In this document: piece after piece, positions 50,668-63,286 of the stretch
Layout: each line of letters begins with the position of its first letter
Numbering within the stretch: position 1 is the stretch's first letter
Assembly: GCF_029227915.1 (NCBI RefSeq)
Contig: NC_079878.1
Span: 14,756,001 to 14,820,000 of the forward strand
Direction: 5' to 3'
Length of the DNA stretch: 64,000 nt
Origin: Hydractinia symbiolongicarpus
Lineage: Eukaryota > Cnidaria > Hydrozoa > Anthoathecata > Hydractiniidae
Notes under the pieces: model-generated
Told to the model about the DNA's origin: nothing
Databases searched by the model: none
Seen by the model: the letters and a program-made list of their open reading frames with translations, nothing else
Program-made: the position numbers and the translations under genes

Positions 50668-53600
50668 CTATTTCTCCTCCTCCTCACTACTAGTTTCATC
50701 ACTAAACTCCTCATCTTTGTCAATGTCTTTCAATGGTAACGGAAAGGGTAAATCCTGTTTCTCTTCTTCCTCCTTCTCATTGTCTTCCTCGCTATCACTG
50801 CTTTCACTTTCAGTTTCGCTTTTTTCCTTCTGTTTCTTAGAACTGTCAACAACAGTTTCACTTTCGCTTTCATCACTATCACTGTCAGATGAATCAGCGG
50901 TGGTCTGTTTCCACATTTTAGCCATCTGCAGCAGTTTAAAGTTAGGTTGATTGTCTTCGTCGTCAGGGAAGATGTAATCAAAATATTCTTCCCAACCAGC
51001 ATCAGACTACAAATAAACAAGTGTTTATAATCGGTTCACTTGGAGCAAACACTCAAAAATGTACTTTTGGTTTTCATAAAACACAAGCGAAAATAAGTGG
51101 ACACAATTCTTTCAAATTTATTTACAACATGACAACAGTTTACCAAGATTGCAATGTTAATCTTACCATATCTTCCGTCTGAACTTTCCTTCTCTTTTTC
51201 ACTTTGCGTGGCATCATTTTATCAACAGCCATTTGCGATGCGGTATCTCCGTGTTTATACTAAACAAAATTTAATGTATATAATATAAATAAATTGAAAA
51301 TAAAAATATTTCTCCTAGTAATTCCTTGAATCAGTCATTGTCAAAATTTTACATTTTCCCCACTTTTTCTGTTTCCATTTATCCGATCAGTAAAAAAAGT
51401 CAACAAAAATGTTACCTGCACAATTATCAGTGAAACATACTACCTTTTTGCCGACTAAAAATATTTGCCATCTTGTTGTTACCTTTATTTAAATTACATT
51501 AACTGGCTTAATGTCGCGGATTTCGCAAGTTTTTGCGTTTACCGCTAAATTGAATCCGCGCAAAAACCCTGAAATTTTGAGAGCAAATCAAATCTTAGTA
51601 GTCCAATCAACAACACACAACATTACGAATTGATTTCATATATCATTTTTTTAGCAATTAAGTAAAAAACTAATCAATGTTAACGAATTCAATATTTTTT
51701 CACTGACATGGCTATTCAACTATTTTTCCAACTTAAAATTAAACTAGCGCAAAAATTAAACTGACTAGGGAACCATGTCAGTTTATTTCAAATTTCGTGT
51801 GGTTTGACAAAAAAAACCCACAAAAGACGGTGAAATTAAATGTCCAAAGACAAGAAATTCTGTTAAGGCATTTATTTACCTCGATGAAGACTCCCGAAGT
51901 GGAGATGTTGGTAGAACGTAATATAAAAGTAAACCACAAAAACTCTTACTTCGAATTTTTTCCACGCCTCCAGCAACAGCATACGTTCTTCCTTGCTATC
52001 TTCTCCTTTTAATGTTTTATCACCTCTTTTAAATATAACCCTGGTTGAAAAAAAAAGAGTCGTAAGAATTGTAATAACGACATTATAAGGGTGTGTCGTT
52101 ATTCCTTGGACTGACGACAGAACAAATTTGCGAATGACGCGTAATAATCTTAAAGAAGGAATATCAACAAAACAAAATTTTGGTTGTCATGATAACAACA
52201 ACAAAAAAAAAACAATCACTTTTACGTAAGTTGAAAGGGGAATATACAATTCTTCGTTGTTAATGATGACTTTTGTTGTACAAAGAAAATAATTGAGTCA
52301 AATACCTCGCTTTATCAATCGAAGCCTCTTCTTCAGTGGTCGTCTCAAATTCTGCATAACTTATCCAGACCTAAACGACACGAACAAATACCCACTTACT
52401 GCGTATCACATTAAATTAACAATACGTATTTCAAAACATCATGAAAATATTACTGCTAACACACTATATCAATTCTTCGACTTACTTTCACGTGCTGTGT
52501 CCGTTGGAGTAACCTGTCGTAAAGCTGTCGTGTTCTGTCGTATTCTTCCAACCCAATTTCAAAATCTATATACGCTTTCCACAAAACCTAAAAAACATTT
52601 GACTTATCGTACCAAATAATTGAATACAAAAGAATGACGTAGCTAAGCAAGCGACACCTCGTTGAACTGAGTTTTGGGGAAAAGTGTGAAACTTTGAATT
52701 ACCGTATCTAATTATCATTACAAATTTCATCAAATTTGGAATTGAATCCAATCTGTATTTAGCAATTTTAGGGAAATAAAGTCTAATTTTTTCTAGTTAA
52801 CAGTGTGACTTCGTAAGTTATAACAATTTAGTGCATGTCAAATAAGTTTGTAAATTATGGCGTGTTTTAAAATACAGACGTCATAGAACCTACCAACAAA
52901 ACATTTCACTTATCATTTCACTTTTAATAATAAAAAAAATGAATGTGCTTGCAGAATTTTCTCATCTTTTATCTTAATTATATTAATTCCTTCACGTAAA
53001 TAATCAAGACAGTAACTAGCTTTTACCATTTGTGTCAGAAATTATTGCAAGCAATAAATTCAAGAACTTTTTAATTGAAAAATTCTTTTATTCGGCTTTA
53101 TTATCAAAGAGAAGTCGGTTAATAAAAAATCAATATTACAGTCAAATATTACAAATAGTTGCATTTTCTAACAAAAATGAAAAAATTTAGAAAAGGGCAA
53201 GTTCATTAAAATCAGACCATTTTTTGCTGATTTTTTGACATTGGTATCAGTTGTTTTATCAGAAAATGTTTATAAAGAATAAGTTAAAAAACCAATTTGA
53301 TTTTAGACTTAGCATTACAGTCATTCCTGAATATGAAATCCCTGTTTCATAACAGAAAATATTAACATTGTTATTCTCGTTTGTTTCAGGAACAATAAAT
53401 TGATAAACAAATTAACAAGCGCAGAAATTTAAAATTGATAAAAAATGCTCTAAACTCCTTATTTTTATGAGTTATGTATTTTTTTATTTACAGGACACAA
53501 AATTGATAAAAATATAACACTTTAAAGCTACAAAACTGTTAGGTTTTATCAGCTTGTGATTTTATATGAAAATACAGTCAAGTGGAACAGTACTGAATAT

Positions 53601-56600
53601 ATATCCCATGTAGAGCAAAAATTTGATAATTTGTTAACAAATCTGAATCGGGATATTTTTCTTTGTAAATACTCCACTTCTAATAATTTTGTTACCAAAT
53701 CCTGTCCAATTCATTCATACATAGTAAACATAGTATGGTAAACATACATAGTAAACATTGTCAACCATATGTGGTAGTAATCATTTATGCACCTAATACT
53801 CAATGAGTCTAACATAACAGTCCAAAAAAACTTAGAAGGGCAATAATAAAGTAGATTTTGGTTATGTAAATTGTTAAGATTTTATCATTTTATTACCCCT
53901 AAAATTGTTTTTAGGCATTATTAAATAAGACTTGATATGATTTTAATGCTCTTTACAAAATACAGGACATTTATATCTAATTAAAAATGAGTATCATTCT
54001 GACATTTTAAAAATTTTCGTTTGTTAAAAAATTATCAGTATATTGTTCAAATACTCTGATAAATTTGTGTCCTGAAATTTTTTTTTAGTAAATATACCAT
54101 TAAAGAGTGCTTTAAATAGGATAAGGATATTAAAAATACAAGGGCAACCAAAGAAATGATAAATTACTAACAATTTTACTTTTTTATCAAAATCATATTT
54201 TGGCCAACTCAGCTTTTGAAGAGCAAGCATACGCAGCATCCCTTAAAATTTTAGCAAACTAAGCGGATTTATAAACAAATTATGAGGAAATTTTGTTTTT
54301 TTGCTTTTTTGCAATGTCCAAATTAGTGTCTGATATTTATGAACTTGTCCAAAATGAAAACCCAATCAAACCTCAGGCATATCAAGGAGAGGTTGGGATA
54401 TTGCGAGTTCGTAGATACCACGAGCACGATCTATATCTCCTAATATTGTCTCCATTTCTGAATACTAAACAAAAAGAGAAAATAACTGACCAACAACGAA
54501 ACAAAAATTGATTTAAGAAAAACTAGTGAATTTTAAATTTATTTTTATAGTTTAATATATTTGAGTGCCAACCGTGCACAAACGCTGGAAAGATAAACGC
54601 AGTTTCACAAACACAACGAGCGTCTTACTTTTATCCATGTTGTGCAATTAGATGGATTAAATTCTAAAAATTTTTCGTACAGTTTGCGACATCGGTCAAA
54701 TTCTCTTAACTAAAAATAGAAAAGGTGATTGACAATTATTATCCCTGTTAAAAAAAAGACAAAATCAGAACAAAAGAAAAATAATAGAAAGTTAATACTT
54801 GTAACTCGATGCTGATGTATTCACGAAATAATTTATTTTTTGGGCACTTCCCGATGCCAGTTCCCTGAAAAAAACTTAAAAAATCACGACCGAAAATAAA
54901 AAAATAAAAAATACTAAGTTAAAAATCGATCTTACCATGGCAATCCTAGCAGCTTTTAAATTCTTCCTCCTGATTTCAAATTGAGCATAAAACAACCAAA
55001 TCTTTGCAAATGTGAACTATAAAAATAATGATATTAATATACTTCCTCCACTGGCATGTTGGCAACAGTTTTTCACACATCCCGTACCTTCTTGTGAGGA
55101 ATGACTTCTAAACAAGCTTTGTACACTTGTCTGGTTCTGTCCTCGTCCTGAAAAAAATGAGAGTATATTTGACTCTAGTAGGTGAATCCTACGAAACTTG
55201 TGCCTACGGATTATAAACCATGTTTGGCAATGTTTCAACTGTTTATTCTGAGAGAATGGAAGCTACAGCCTCTATCAAACATTTTAAAGGGGTTTGCGAG
55301 TGATCACAGGTAAACTTCGTACCCACATTACCTTAGCATGAAGTTCTTCAAAAAGAGCATACATTATCCATAAATAAATATATCTTCTCCAGTGTTTCTT
55401 TTCCTGCGAATAAATAAAATAAAACAAAAAATATTCTAAAAACACGGCATGGGTCTGGTTTTAAATTAAAAAAACGCAAACAGGCGTTCTTGAAAAATTC
55501 CTCTCCGATAAGAAGCAAAGTTTATTTCTTCTTGAAATCAGCAAAAAATACCATTTGCCTTACTATTTTTATATTCACTACGCAGTAAAAGCTCCCCTTT
55601 TTAAAATTTTATAATTAGCAATGACTTTATACATCTAAGTATGTTTTAATTTTCCATGTTTGCCTTTAAATATATCCATTCTAAGTGATACCTGGACAGG
55701 AGGAATGTTAGCTATTGCTCTTTCATAAACTTCACGTATTGTGTCGATATCTCCATCGCTTTCTACGAGTCGAATGTAATCAAACCAAGCATCATAGTTG
55801 TTAGGATTCAGCTTGACCTCCTACATAACAACAATACATAATCGCGTTCCTTGTTATGCAAACAATTTTGTAAACTTTTGAATATTTACAAGGACACCTT
55901 TAAGTTTCATGGTGATGAATAACTTTAGTATGAAAAGGGTAACCTCTTTCATTTCTAAACTACCCTTCCATTTCTAGACTACCCTTCCCTTAAAGTAATT
56001 CTATCTCCTCTCTTTGTTAAAATGTTTTCAATCATCCAGCAACAAAAAAATTTGGAGTAAACAAGCAACGCAAAAGCTAGTGTACTGCATAATAAGTTTG
56101 TATCTTGTTCTAATAAATACAGTATTTTGGGCTTTGAATTAAATTTAAACAAAACAAAAATCGAAACAAACGTTTTGTACCCCATATGACACTGCCACCT
56201 CAGCCTTCTTATAAATAGTATAACGAACAACAACTTTAAAAGACACGTAAGTTCGTTATGTGTATGTACTTGTAAACAATGAATTTCAAAGTATAAATTT
56301 ATGTTGGAATTAAATATATAATTATGTTAACATTTATATCATTTTTTCTTTTTTTCCAGCAAACAATTAGAAAGCTTACTTCTTCGTATTGAAATCTTCT
56401 TTTACTAACTATAACATCTTCAATACCACTGCGATCACCAAAACGCTTCTCAAATGTGGTATAATTTTTAAATAACTCCTAAATATAATAAAAACAACGG
56501 TACGTCAGCTATGAAACACAGCATGAATCATAAGAGAGGACTTCTTTTACGGTAGGCAGCTTATAAGAATACAAGAGTCTATAACTATGTACATTACGAA

Positions 56601-59069
56601 TCCGCTCAATAAAATGACGTTAAATTGAAAATTTGGTAATTTTTCTTGGTTCCTTGTTTTATTAACCTTTTTTTGGTTATTCAAACTATTTCTGAATTTT
56701 TTTGCGTGTTCGAATTAGCGAATGTAAAAATACATAGTATTATATGTGCTGTTTCAGTTACAAATAAAAACGTCAAAAATCTTCAAGCAAGCAGCAATCA
56801 CCTGGGCGTACTGTTTCGGTATTTTCTCCAACGCGTATTTGTATAACACTCGCACCCGATCGAACTAAATAAATCAGCCAAACATTTATCACTGGCCGAG
56901 TCAAATTCAACAAAATCAAAAATGTGCGAAAATGTAGAGCAGAATCACATTTTAATTTAAGAGAAAACAATCTACCTCTCGCTGTGTTTCTTCGAATCTC
57001 GCAAATGCAATAAATAAGTTTTCATCCATATTGTCTTCTCCATAGAACTCTACAGCTCTCTCGTACACGATCCTTGCATTCGCTATAACATTAGACATAA
57101 GAGAAATAATAGGGCAGAGTATTATTTACAGTATCTTTGTGGACCACAAATCGCAGTCGGATGAAGATACCACTTAAGTTGTGTTTTAAGGACTGTACGG
57201 GAGAAGAACAAAATGTTTCGTGTAGTTCAATGCTGCGCTTAATTTCTTTTTATTCATATGTTAAATGTTAATTCACATTGCTGCAACAAATATATGTATA
57301 TAAATATATAAGAGCTCAAAAGCTAAGGTCGAGGAAAATAAAAACAAGAAAAAATTAACTTTTTTTAATGCATGTATTCAACAACGACAACAAAACAAAA
57401 ATTTCAATTTCGCAAAATTTTAGCAGGAAACTCACTATAGCAACATCTGAAAAAGGCTCATTCAGCAAAAATCTACTTCAGTAAAATGTCCTCCCTAAAA
57501 AATACTAACCAACATTTCCCTGGCTTTCTTCAAACCGTGCAAATCGAATCCAATTCTTCACATTGTGATGACACATAACGAAATGTTCGTACACTGCTCT
57601 TGCTCGATCAACTTCTTTGTAACGCAGTTCCATTTTGATATAAGATAACCAGGCTTGCTCTTCGGGTTCCCATTCCATCCAACGTTCGAATACTTGTCGA
57701 GCTGCGGGAATGTTTCCTAACATCTCTTCCATATAAGTGTATTTGTACCTGAACAAAAAAACCAAGCGATATCGTGACGTTTAAAGATTATCCGTACTTC
57801 TCGCTCTTTCTCGCTCACAAAAATACATTGTCTGGAAACAAACAAACAAACAAACAAACAAACAAACAAACAAACAAACAAACAAACAAACAAACAAACA
57901 AACAAACAAAACTTAACAAAAATTTGTTAAATTGAACTGAATTAACTCTTACCAAAATTGATTAACACGAGGCAGAATAGTAACCGCCCGGTCCCAGATA
58001 TTTCTTGCATGATTGATTTGTCGAAGCCTTAAATATACAATTAAGATGTGAAGTTATTATCAACTGCAAAAGAATATCTTCAATTATTTTTTATTACTAC
58101 TAACGTACTTCATTTCCATTTCGGCATACTTTAACCATATCGTTACATTGCGATGATTCATTTCCAACGCCCTTTCGTAAATAGACCTTGCCCTGAAATT
58201 GAAATGATAGATTAATAATTGTCTTCTTTTTCGAAAAACAAAATCAAACATAAATAAAACATGTTGGTTGTTCACCGTTGAATTTCTTTCTGGCTTTCCT
58301 CCCAAGCTGCATACTTCAACCAATTTGAAACTGTACTTCTGTTTTTACGGATATTATCTTCAAAAAACTGTATAAATTTAGGATAATTAAACAATCAATA
58401 ATTTCAAATAAGAATAAAATGAAATAAAATAAAAACAATATAAACTCATTTAATATTATTAGGCGATACATACCTTTCTCTTTCTTAGTCTATATTCTTG
58501 TAGCTCCTGAGGGTCAGAGATTTTTTGCTTCGGAGGCTAAGACATGACATTAGAAGATATATCCAAAAAAATTGCATGCAATGCATAATCTCAAATTTAA
58601 AGGACAATTATGACATGCAAAAACTATTTTTAACTACGAAACAAAAAAGTGACTTTAAATATAAATAAGTAATTCAATAATGCTTTATGATAAAAAAAGA
58701 TTCAAATGAAAGGAATAATATGAAAAATCTCACACATAGACACATAGAAGTATTACTAACCGGCGGAACAAATTCAAGCTGTCTTTCCTTTGCTTCTCGT
58801 AAAAGTTGCTCAGCTGTGATTTGAACTGGAGCAGGCGCTTTATTCTTGACCTGAACACACAAGATATGTAGCTAGTTTTTTAGATAGTTAGCCTACAAAT
58901 ACATAGATACTAAGTGATCATTGTAAAAAAAGACTAACTCTAAATATTAATGCAGCAAATCTTAAAGCCGACTTCGAGTTTTTAAAACAATGAAAGGAAT
59001 ATGCGTTACCTTGGCCACTTTCGGTAATCTCCTAGTCTTGATTTCTGGCTCTTCAAATTCATCATCCAT
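50668..59069 (-). CDS. CRNKL1: CRNKL1 / crooked neck, HAT-repeat pre-mRNA splicing factor
   Basis: A scaffold of the spliceosome (Prp19/NTC-linked; yeast Clf1). Twenty-two exons, start 59069, stop 50668-50670: 59069-59010, 58850-58761, 58536-58474, 58367-58276, 58192-58109, 58027-57953, 57748-57510, 57082-56976, 56864-56802, 56478-56380, 55820-55692, 55403-55332, 55147-55088, 55016-54936, 54864-54799, 54709-54629, 54464-54372, 52587-52486, 52370-52306, 52040-51950, 51259-51167, 51006-50668. They sum to 2244 nt (747 residues), all borders GT-AG and phases consistent. It opens [20 protein letters not shown], with [18 protein letters not shown] next. HAT repeats run through the middle ([60 protein letters not shown]). 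The conserved end is [20 protein letters not shown], followed by an acidic Ser-rich tail. Identification is secure. Confidence 0.97.
52588..54371. other. Long CRNKL1 intron (1.8 kb), nothing else seen
   Basis: The largest intron of CRNKL1. AT-rich, with short runs of ATTGATAAA-type strings and a small TACATAGTAAACAT duplication near 53720-53757. No nested gene or mobile element with ends is visible. Confidence 0.5.
57836..57910. repeat. (AAAC)n microsatellite in a CRNKL1 intron
   Basis: About 18 uninterrupted copies of a tetranucleotide, in the intron between the exons at 57748 and 57953. On the CRNKL1 sense strand it reads (GTTT)n, upstream of the acceptor of the 239-nt exon. Confidence 0.98.
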
Positions 59070-59783
59070 TTTCTTTACTTTTAGTTATAAATTTCTTTAA
59101 TATATTCCATACATTAAACGTGACAAGACATTGTATAGCTATTAACAATAATAGCAAAACCATATAAAAGAAAAGAAAATACTAAAAAAAATTGAAAAAG
59201 TAATTTCGAAACTTATCAAATTGCGTTATTTTCTGTTATCATGAAATTTGTGGAAATCTTTAACAAATGTCGACTCACGGACAAAAATACTTTTGGTTTC
59301 AAATTACATTGAATATTAAAAAAAACAAGTGAACAAGGTAAATAACAAAGCAATAAGAGTTCAAACAATCTAAAAAGATAATTGCAATTTTTTTTTTTAA
59401 GTTTTTATACATATTTAGTACAAAATCTTTCTCCTTTAAAACACATAAATTCTGCACTCCTTTTTTTGTGGAAAAAAAAAGAAATTTAAGAATTTTGTAA
59501 TGCAAAAGGAACTAATATTTCACTACAATGATCTGAACACATAGACCTACATACCTTTTTGCAAGTAAACACTGACAGAATTTTATTACAAACTGAGGCC
59601 TGGGAAAAGCAAAGAAGTAGCTAGGTTTAGTGAGGAATTAATTTTTTCCGATCAGACACAACCTAATTCTCATGCACTTCGTGAATTAAAGTGTGATATA
59701 TTTTTTAGAAAAAACTTATGCTGCTTATTTTTTACTAGTATTTCTCTAACAAAGTTTATTATACCACCAAATGTCACAAAAAG
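59070..59783. promoter_or_regulatory. Intergenic space between KMO 3' end and CRNKL1 start
   Basis: A 714-bp gap that must hold the CRNKL1 5' UTR/promoter and the KMO 3' UTR. It is AT-rich with several T/A runs (near 59390 and 59462). No TATA-like or other specific element can be assigned with confidence. Confidence 0.4.
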
Positions 59784-62147
59784 TTAATAAATTTTTGATT
59801 TGAGGTCAGGTAGGATATTGTATACATAAGTAATAGAATCTGTTGCATATTCTGTGAATGCATTAAAGTATGACGTCTGTGGAGTATCCTTTCGCATAAT
59901 CTTATATAAAAAAACAGTTCCACAGATTATAAAAATAGCACCTGACGATACTAACAGGCAGTTTACTATCTTGTCCTGCCTTTTACTTCTCTCAACAACT
60001 TCATGATACCTAATGCGTGAAAAGGTGGTCATGGTGTATAATGGCACCCAATAGTTAGGCACCAGCCAATGGAGAAAGTTATCAAATCTCTTTCTTAAAA
60101 CAAACAATGGTGAATTAACATGAGCTCGCATTTCCATATAATTATACATAGCCAAATCAATGATGGCTTCGGCGTCAGGATTTCGAAATGTTGAGTACTC
60201 TGCTAAGGCATGGTTCATATTAGATCCAAACTTGTCAAGCATTTCATCCAAAACCAAACAATCTTCAAAGCCACAGTTCATCCCTTGACCATAGAACGGT
60301 ACCATTGCATGTGCTGCATCACCTAATATAACCACCTTATCTAAGTAGTGGTATGGAGAACATTTGATAGAAATAAGATCTCCCACAGGGTTCGTGTTGT
60401 ATTCCTGTATAATCTGTTTCTTTCCAATCAGTGGTATAGAATCGGGGAATTCTCTTTCAAAGAACCGTAAGATCTCTTCGTCTGTCTTGATGTCATCAAA
60501 TATATGATAAGGCATAAACAAAGTACAGGTGAAAGTTTTGTTTTGGTTGGGCAAGGCAATCATCATAAAGGTATTGCGAGGCCAGATGTGTAGGTAATTA
60601 ACCTCCATTGCAAAATCACCCATTGCATTAGGCAGCATTTGTATTTCCTTGTAGCCATGTGGTATATATTCCTACATGAGTGTGAAAGTACATTTTTGGT
60701 ATAAACGTAAAACTAAGGATCAAAGTAGGAATCAGTTATGACAGAGCGTATATGCAAATCAAACTCTGGTATTTTAAAACATTCTTAAAATCAAAAAGAT
60801 TTTTGTGCCTTTCAGAATAAAACTTTTAGCATACAGAACTTTTAGCAGGACATATTTTAGCTGAACAAATATTTTGGCAGGATATATTTTTGGCTATTAT
60901 TTACATCTAAATTTCATTTTTTTTGAAGATAAATTAGTTTAAAGATCACATGATTCTCAAAGTCGTCAAAAAACTTCTTAAGTTGATACCTGCTTTGAAG
61001 CAGTTAAAAAAGTTGTACATTGCCAGCTTATTTAACAAGTTGAAAGAACGCTATGCATTGGAAAATGAAATGTTTTTTATCATTTTTTGAGAACTTTCTC
61101 AGCAGTTATATGTCTTCAAGCATAGCATTTTTATTTAAAGTAAAGGAAATGAAAGGCCATAGCTTTGATGGCTGTGGCACAAAGTCGAATGATAAAAAGG
61201 AGATAAGTTTCGTATTATACCAGCTTTGGAATAATTTTAGACATTTTATTCACTATTTCAAATTTGCAAAAAAGGGGTGTTATTCTGGGTATAATTTTCT
61301 TCCGTGACTGACAGAGTACTTCAATGAATTCTATAACAAAGTTATTTACATGTTTCGACTTCAAACTGTTTAAATTCTGGAAATGTTGCTTGGGAGTTCA
61401 TTAGCTAGGGTTTACTTTTATATCAAATCCAGAATATTTTACAAGGAAAGTGTTTTTGTGGTAAATACAAGAAAATTCTCTTTTCTTTTGCCCTACAACT
61501 TTTCTTGAGTTTTTCTTAAAAAATAGCAAGGTAACAGTAATCCTTAAATTAAGTGTCAAATAAGAAAGAGGAAATTATCATACTTGTGAATAATCCATCC
61601 TAGCTGTTTTCATTAACTGTCGTCGTATACCGGAAAATGCACCATCGCATCCAACAATAAGGTCTGCTTGTTCAATATGCCTACCATCTTTACTTTCAAA
61701 CGTTACCTCCCCTTTTTCGAAATTAGCTGCAATAAATTTATCACAAAAATGATAATTTACATTCTTATTCTCGTCAACCAATCCAATCAAATGTTCGTTC
61801 AACTCTCTGCGATCAATAGACAAAATATATTGGTCTTCTTTTCCGTAGGGAATAGGCATTCTTTTTCCATTGTATCCATGAATCATACGGGCATACATAG
61901 GTATACCTTTCTTGACAACGTGATCTTCAGCCCCAACAGCTTTTAATGCTGCTCGGCCACGAACTGATAATGCCAGATTAATACTACGCCCTTTTACATA
62001 TTTTTGACTTCGGGGATCAGGTCTGTGTTCATAAACATCTACTTTAAATTGACGCTTGGCAAGATACAAAGCTTGCAAAGACCCAACCAAACCACCACCA
62101 ACGACCAGAACACGTTTTTTTGAAGTACTTGCCTTTGGTTCATTCAT
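59784..62147 (-). CDS. KMO: Kynurenine 3-monooxygenase, copy 1 (complete)
   Basis: An FAD- and NADPH-dependent hydroxylase turning L-kynurenine into 3-hydroxykynurenine, on the outer mitochondrial membrane. Two exons, 62147-61584 and 60671-59784, with a 912-bp intron (GTATGA...TGTAG) placed in DYSQ|EYIPHGY; total 483 residues against 486 in human. Exon 1: Rossmann FAD motif VLVVGGGLVGSLQALYLAKR, GRSINLALSVRGRAALKAVG, then DLIVGCDGAFSGIRRQLMK. Exon 2: NYLHIWPRNTFMMIALPN, the second FAD motif LGDAAHAMVPFYGQGMNCGF, MYNYMEMRAHVNS and TFSRIRYHEVV. A C-terminal hydrophobic helix (about residues 430-455, SSGAIFIICGTVFLYKIM) is the membrane anchor. Everything expected is present; this should be an active enzyme. 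Confidence 0.97.
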
Positions 62148-63286
62148 GATAGAAACTATTCAAAGGAAATTAAAGATTTTTGAATATATTGGTTGGTAGA
62201 AATTTTCAGTTCAAAGACATTTGACAAAAATGCAACAAATAACAAAACAGTATACAAAAAGTTGTGAAAGTTGTTTTTTTCTCAATATCATACTGTTTTA
62301 AATAATAAACAAACTTATTTGTCATAAATACTAAAATCAAAGCATTTTAATAAAAAACCTGAAGTACTAAAAAACAAAAATTCACTGATTTTTAGCAAAT
62401 TTGAAAACTGCAAAAAAGTTGCCGAAATTAATTTTGGCATAAATTAAATTTATGGATTTTAAAGTATTTCCTGGTGTCTAAAGGTATATCTTCTTCTTCT
62501 AAATGCAAAATTCTTATATATATTGGAACAAGAGTATGATAGTATCAAATTCAAACACAGGCTGGTAGCAGGCTTTCACCTAAATAAAACTGGTAAAATT
62601 TGATGCAAAATAAAAGTCACAAACGTTAAGAGACCTAAAACAAACTAATTATTTAAAAAAAATTGTTTTACAAGAAAAAATAACTATAAAAATAAAAAAA
62701 AGTAAGAAAAAATTTTACATAATAAAAATAAAGAAAAGAAACATTACTAAAAAATCAATTCTCAACTTTTACACCCAACCACTAACTTTTTGAGCTACTT
62801 ATTTATTTTTTATGCTTAGATATCCTAAGAGATACATATCTATAGACTATAATAATTCATATAGGATTTAAACATAGCAATATGCAGGAGCAAAAACAAC
62901 AGTTTATATTTTGTCCAAACTATCTGCTTTATTCCATTATAATTACTTCAACAAAAGGTCAAAAAATGAAAAACAAGCATAGCAAAAAGAAGACTTAAAA
63001 TAGTTAAACAAAAGAAAAATTGTCCAGCAACTGCAGCATATGCTATGCAAAAGCCAAATCGAATAAATCAAGGAAAAAAAATTGTCTTAAGCTCTAAAAA
63101 AACTACTGTATGTAACATATAACACCTGTTAATACAGGTGTTAGCTTTTCCAACTTTGAGTCATTTAGAAAAAAACATTACTACTAAAAAGTTTCAAAAC
63201 TACCGGTTTAGGACACACAAAAGTAGTTTGTGTTCACCTGGTCAGAAAGTTTGCACAAAAAATTTATGAAAAGGAGGAAAATAATT
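62148..63286. other. Spacer between the two KMO copies
   Basis: About 1.1 kb, AT-rich, holding the copy 1 promoter/5' UTR and the copy 2 3' UTR. At 63121-63142 lies a perfect 9-bp stem with a 4-nt spacer (AACACCTGT-TAAT-ACAGGTGTT), which contains two CACCTG E-boxes or two AGGTGTT T-box half sites. No ORF. Confidence 0.5.

Noticed and set aside
50717-50950. Ser-rich plus-strand frame
   Set aside because: Antisense of the acidic Ser-rich CRNKL1 tail.
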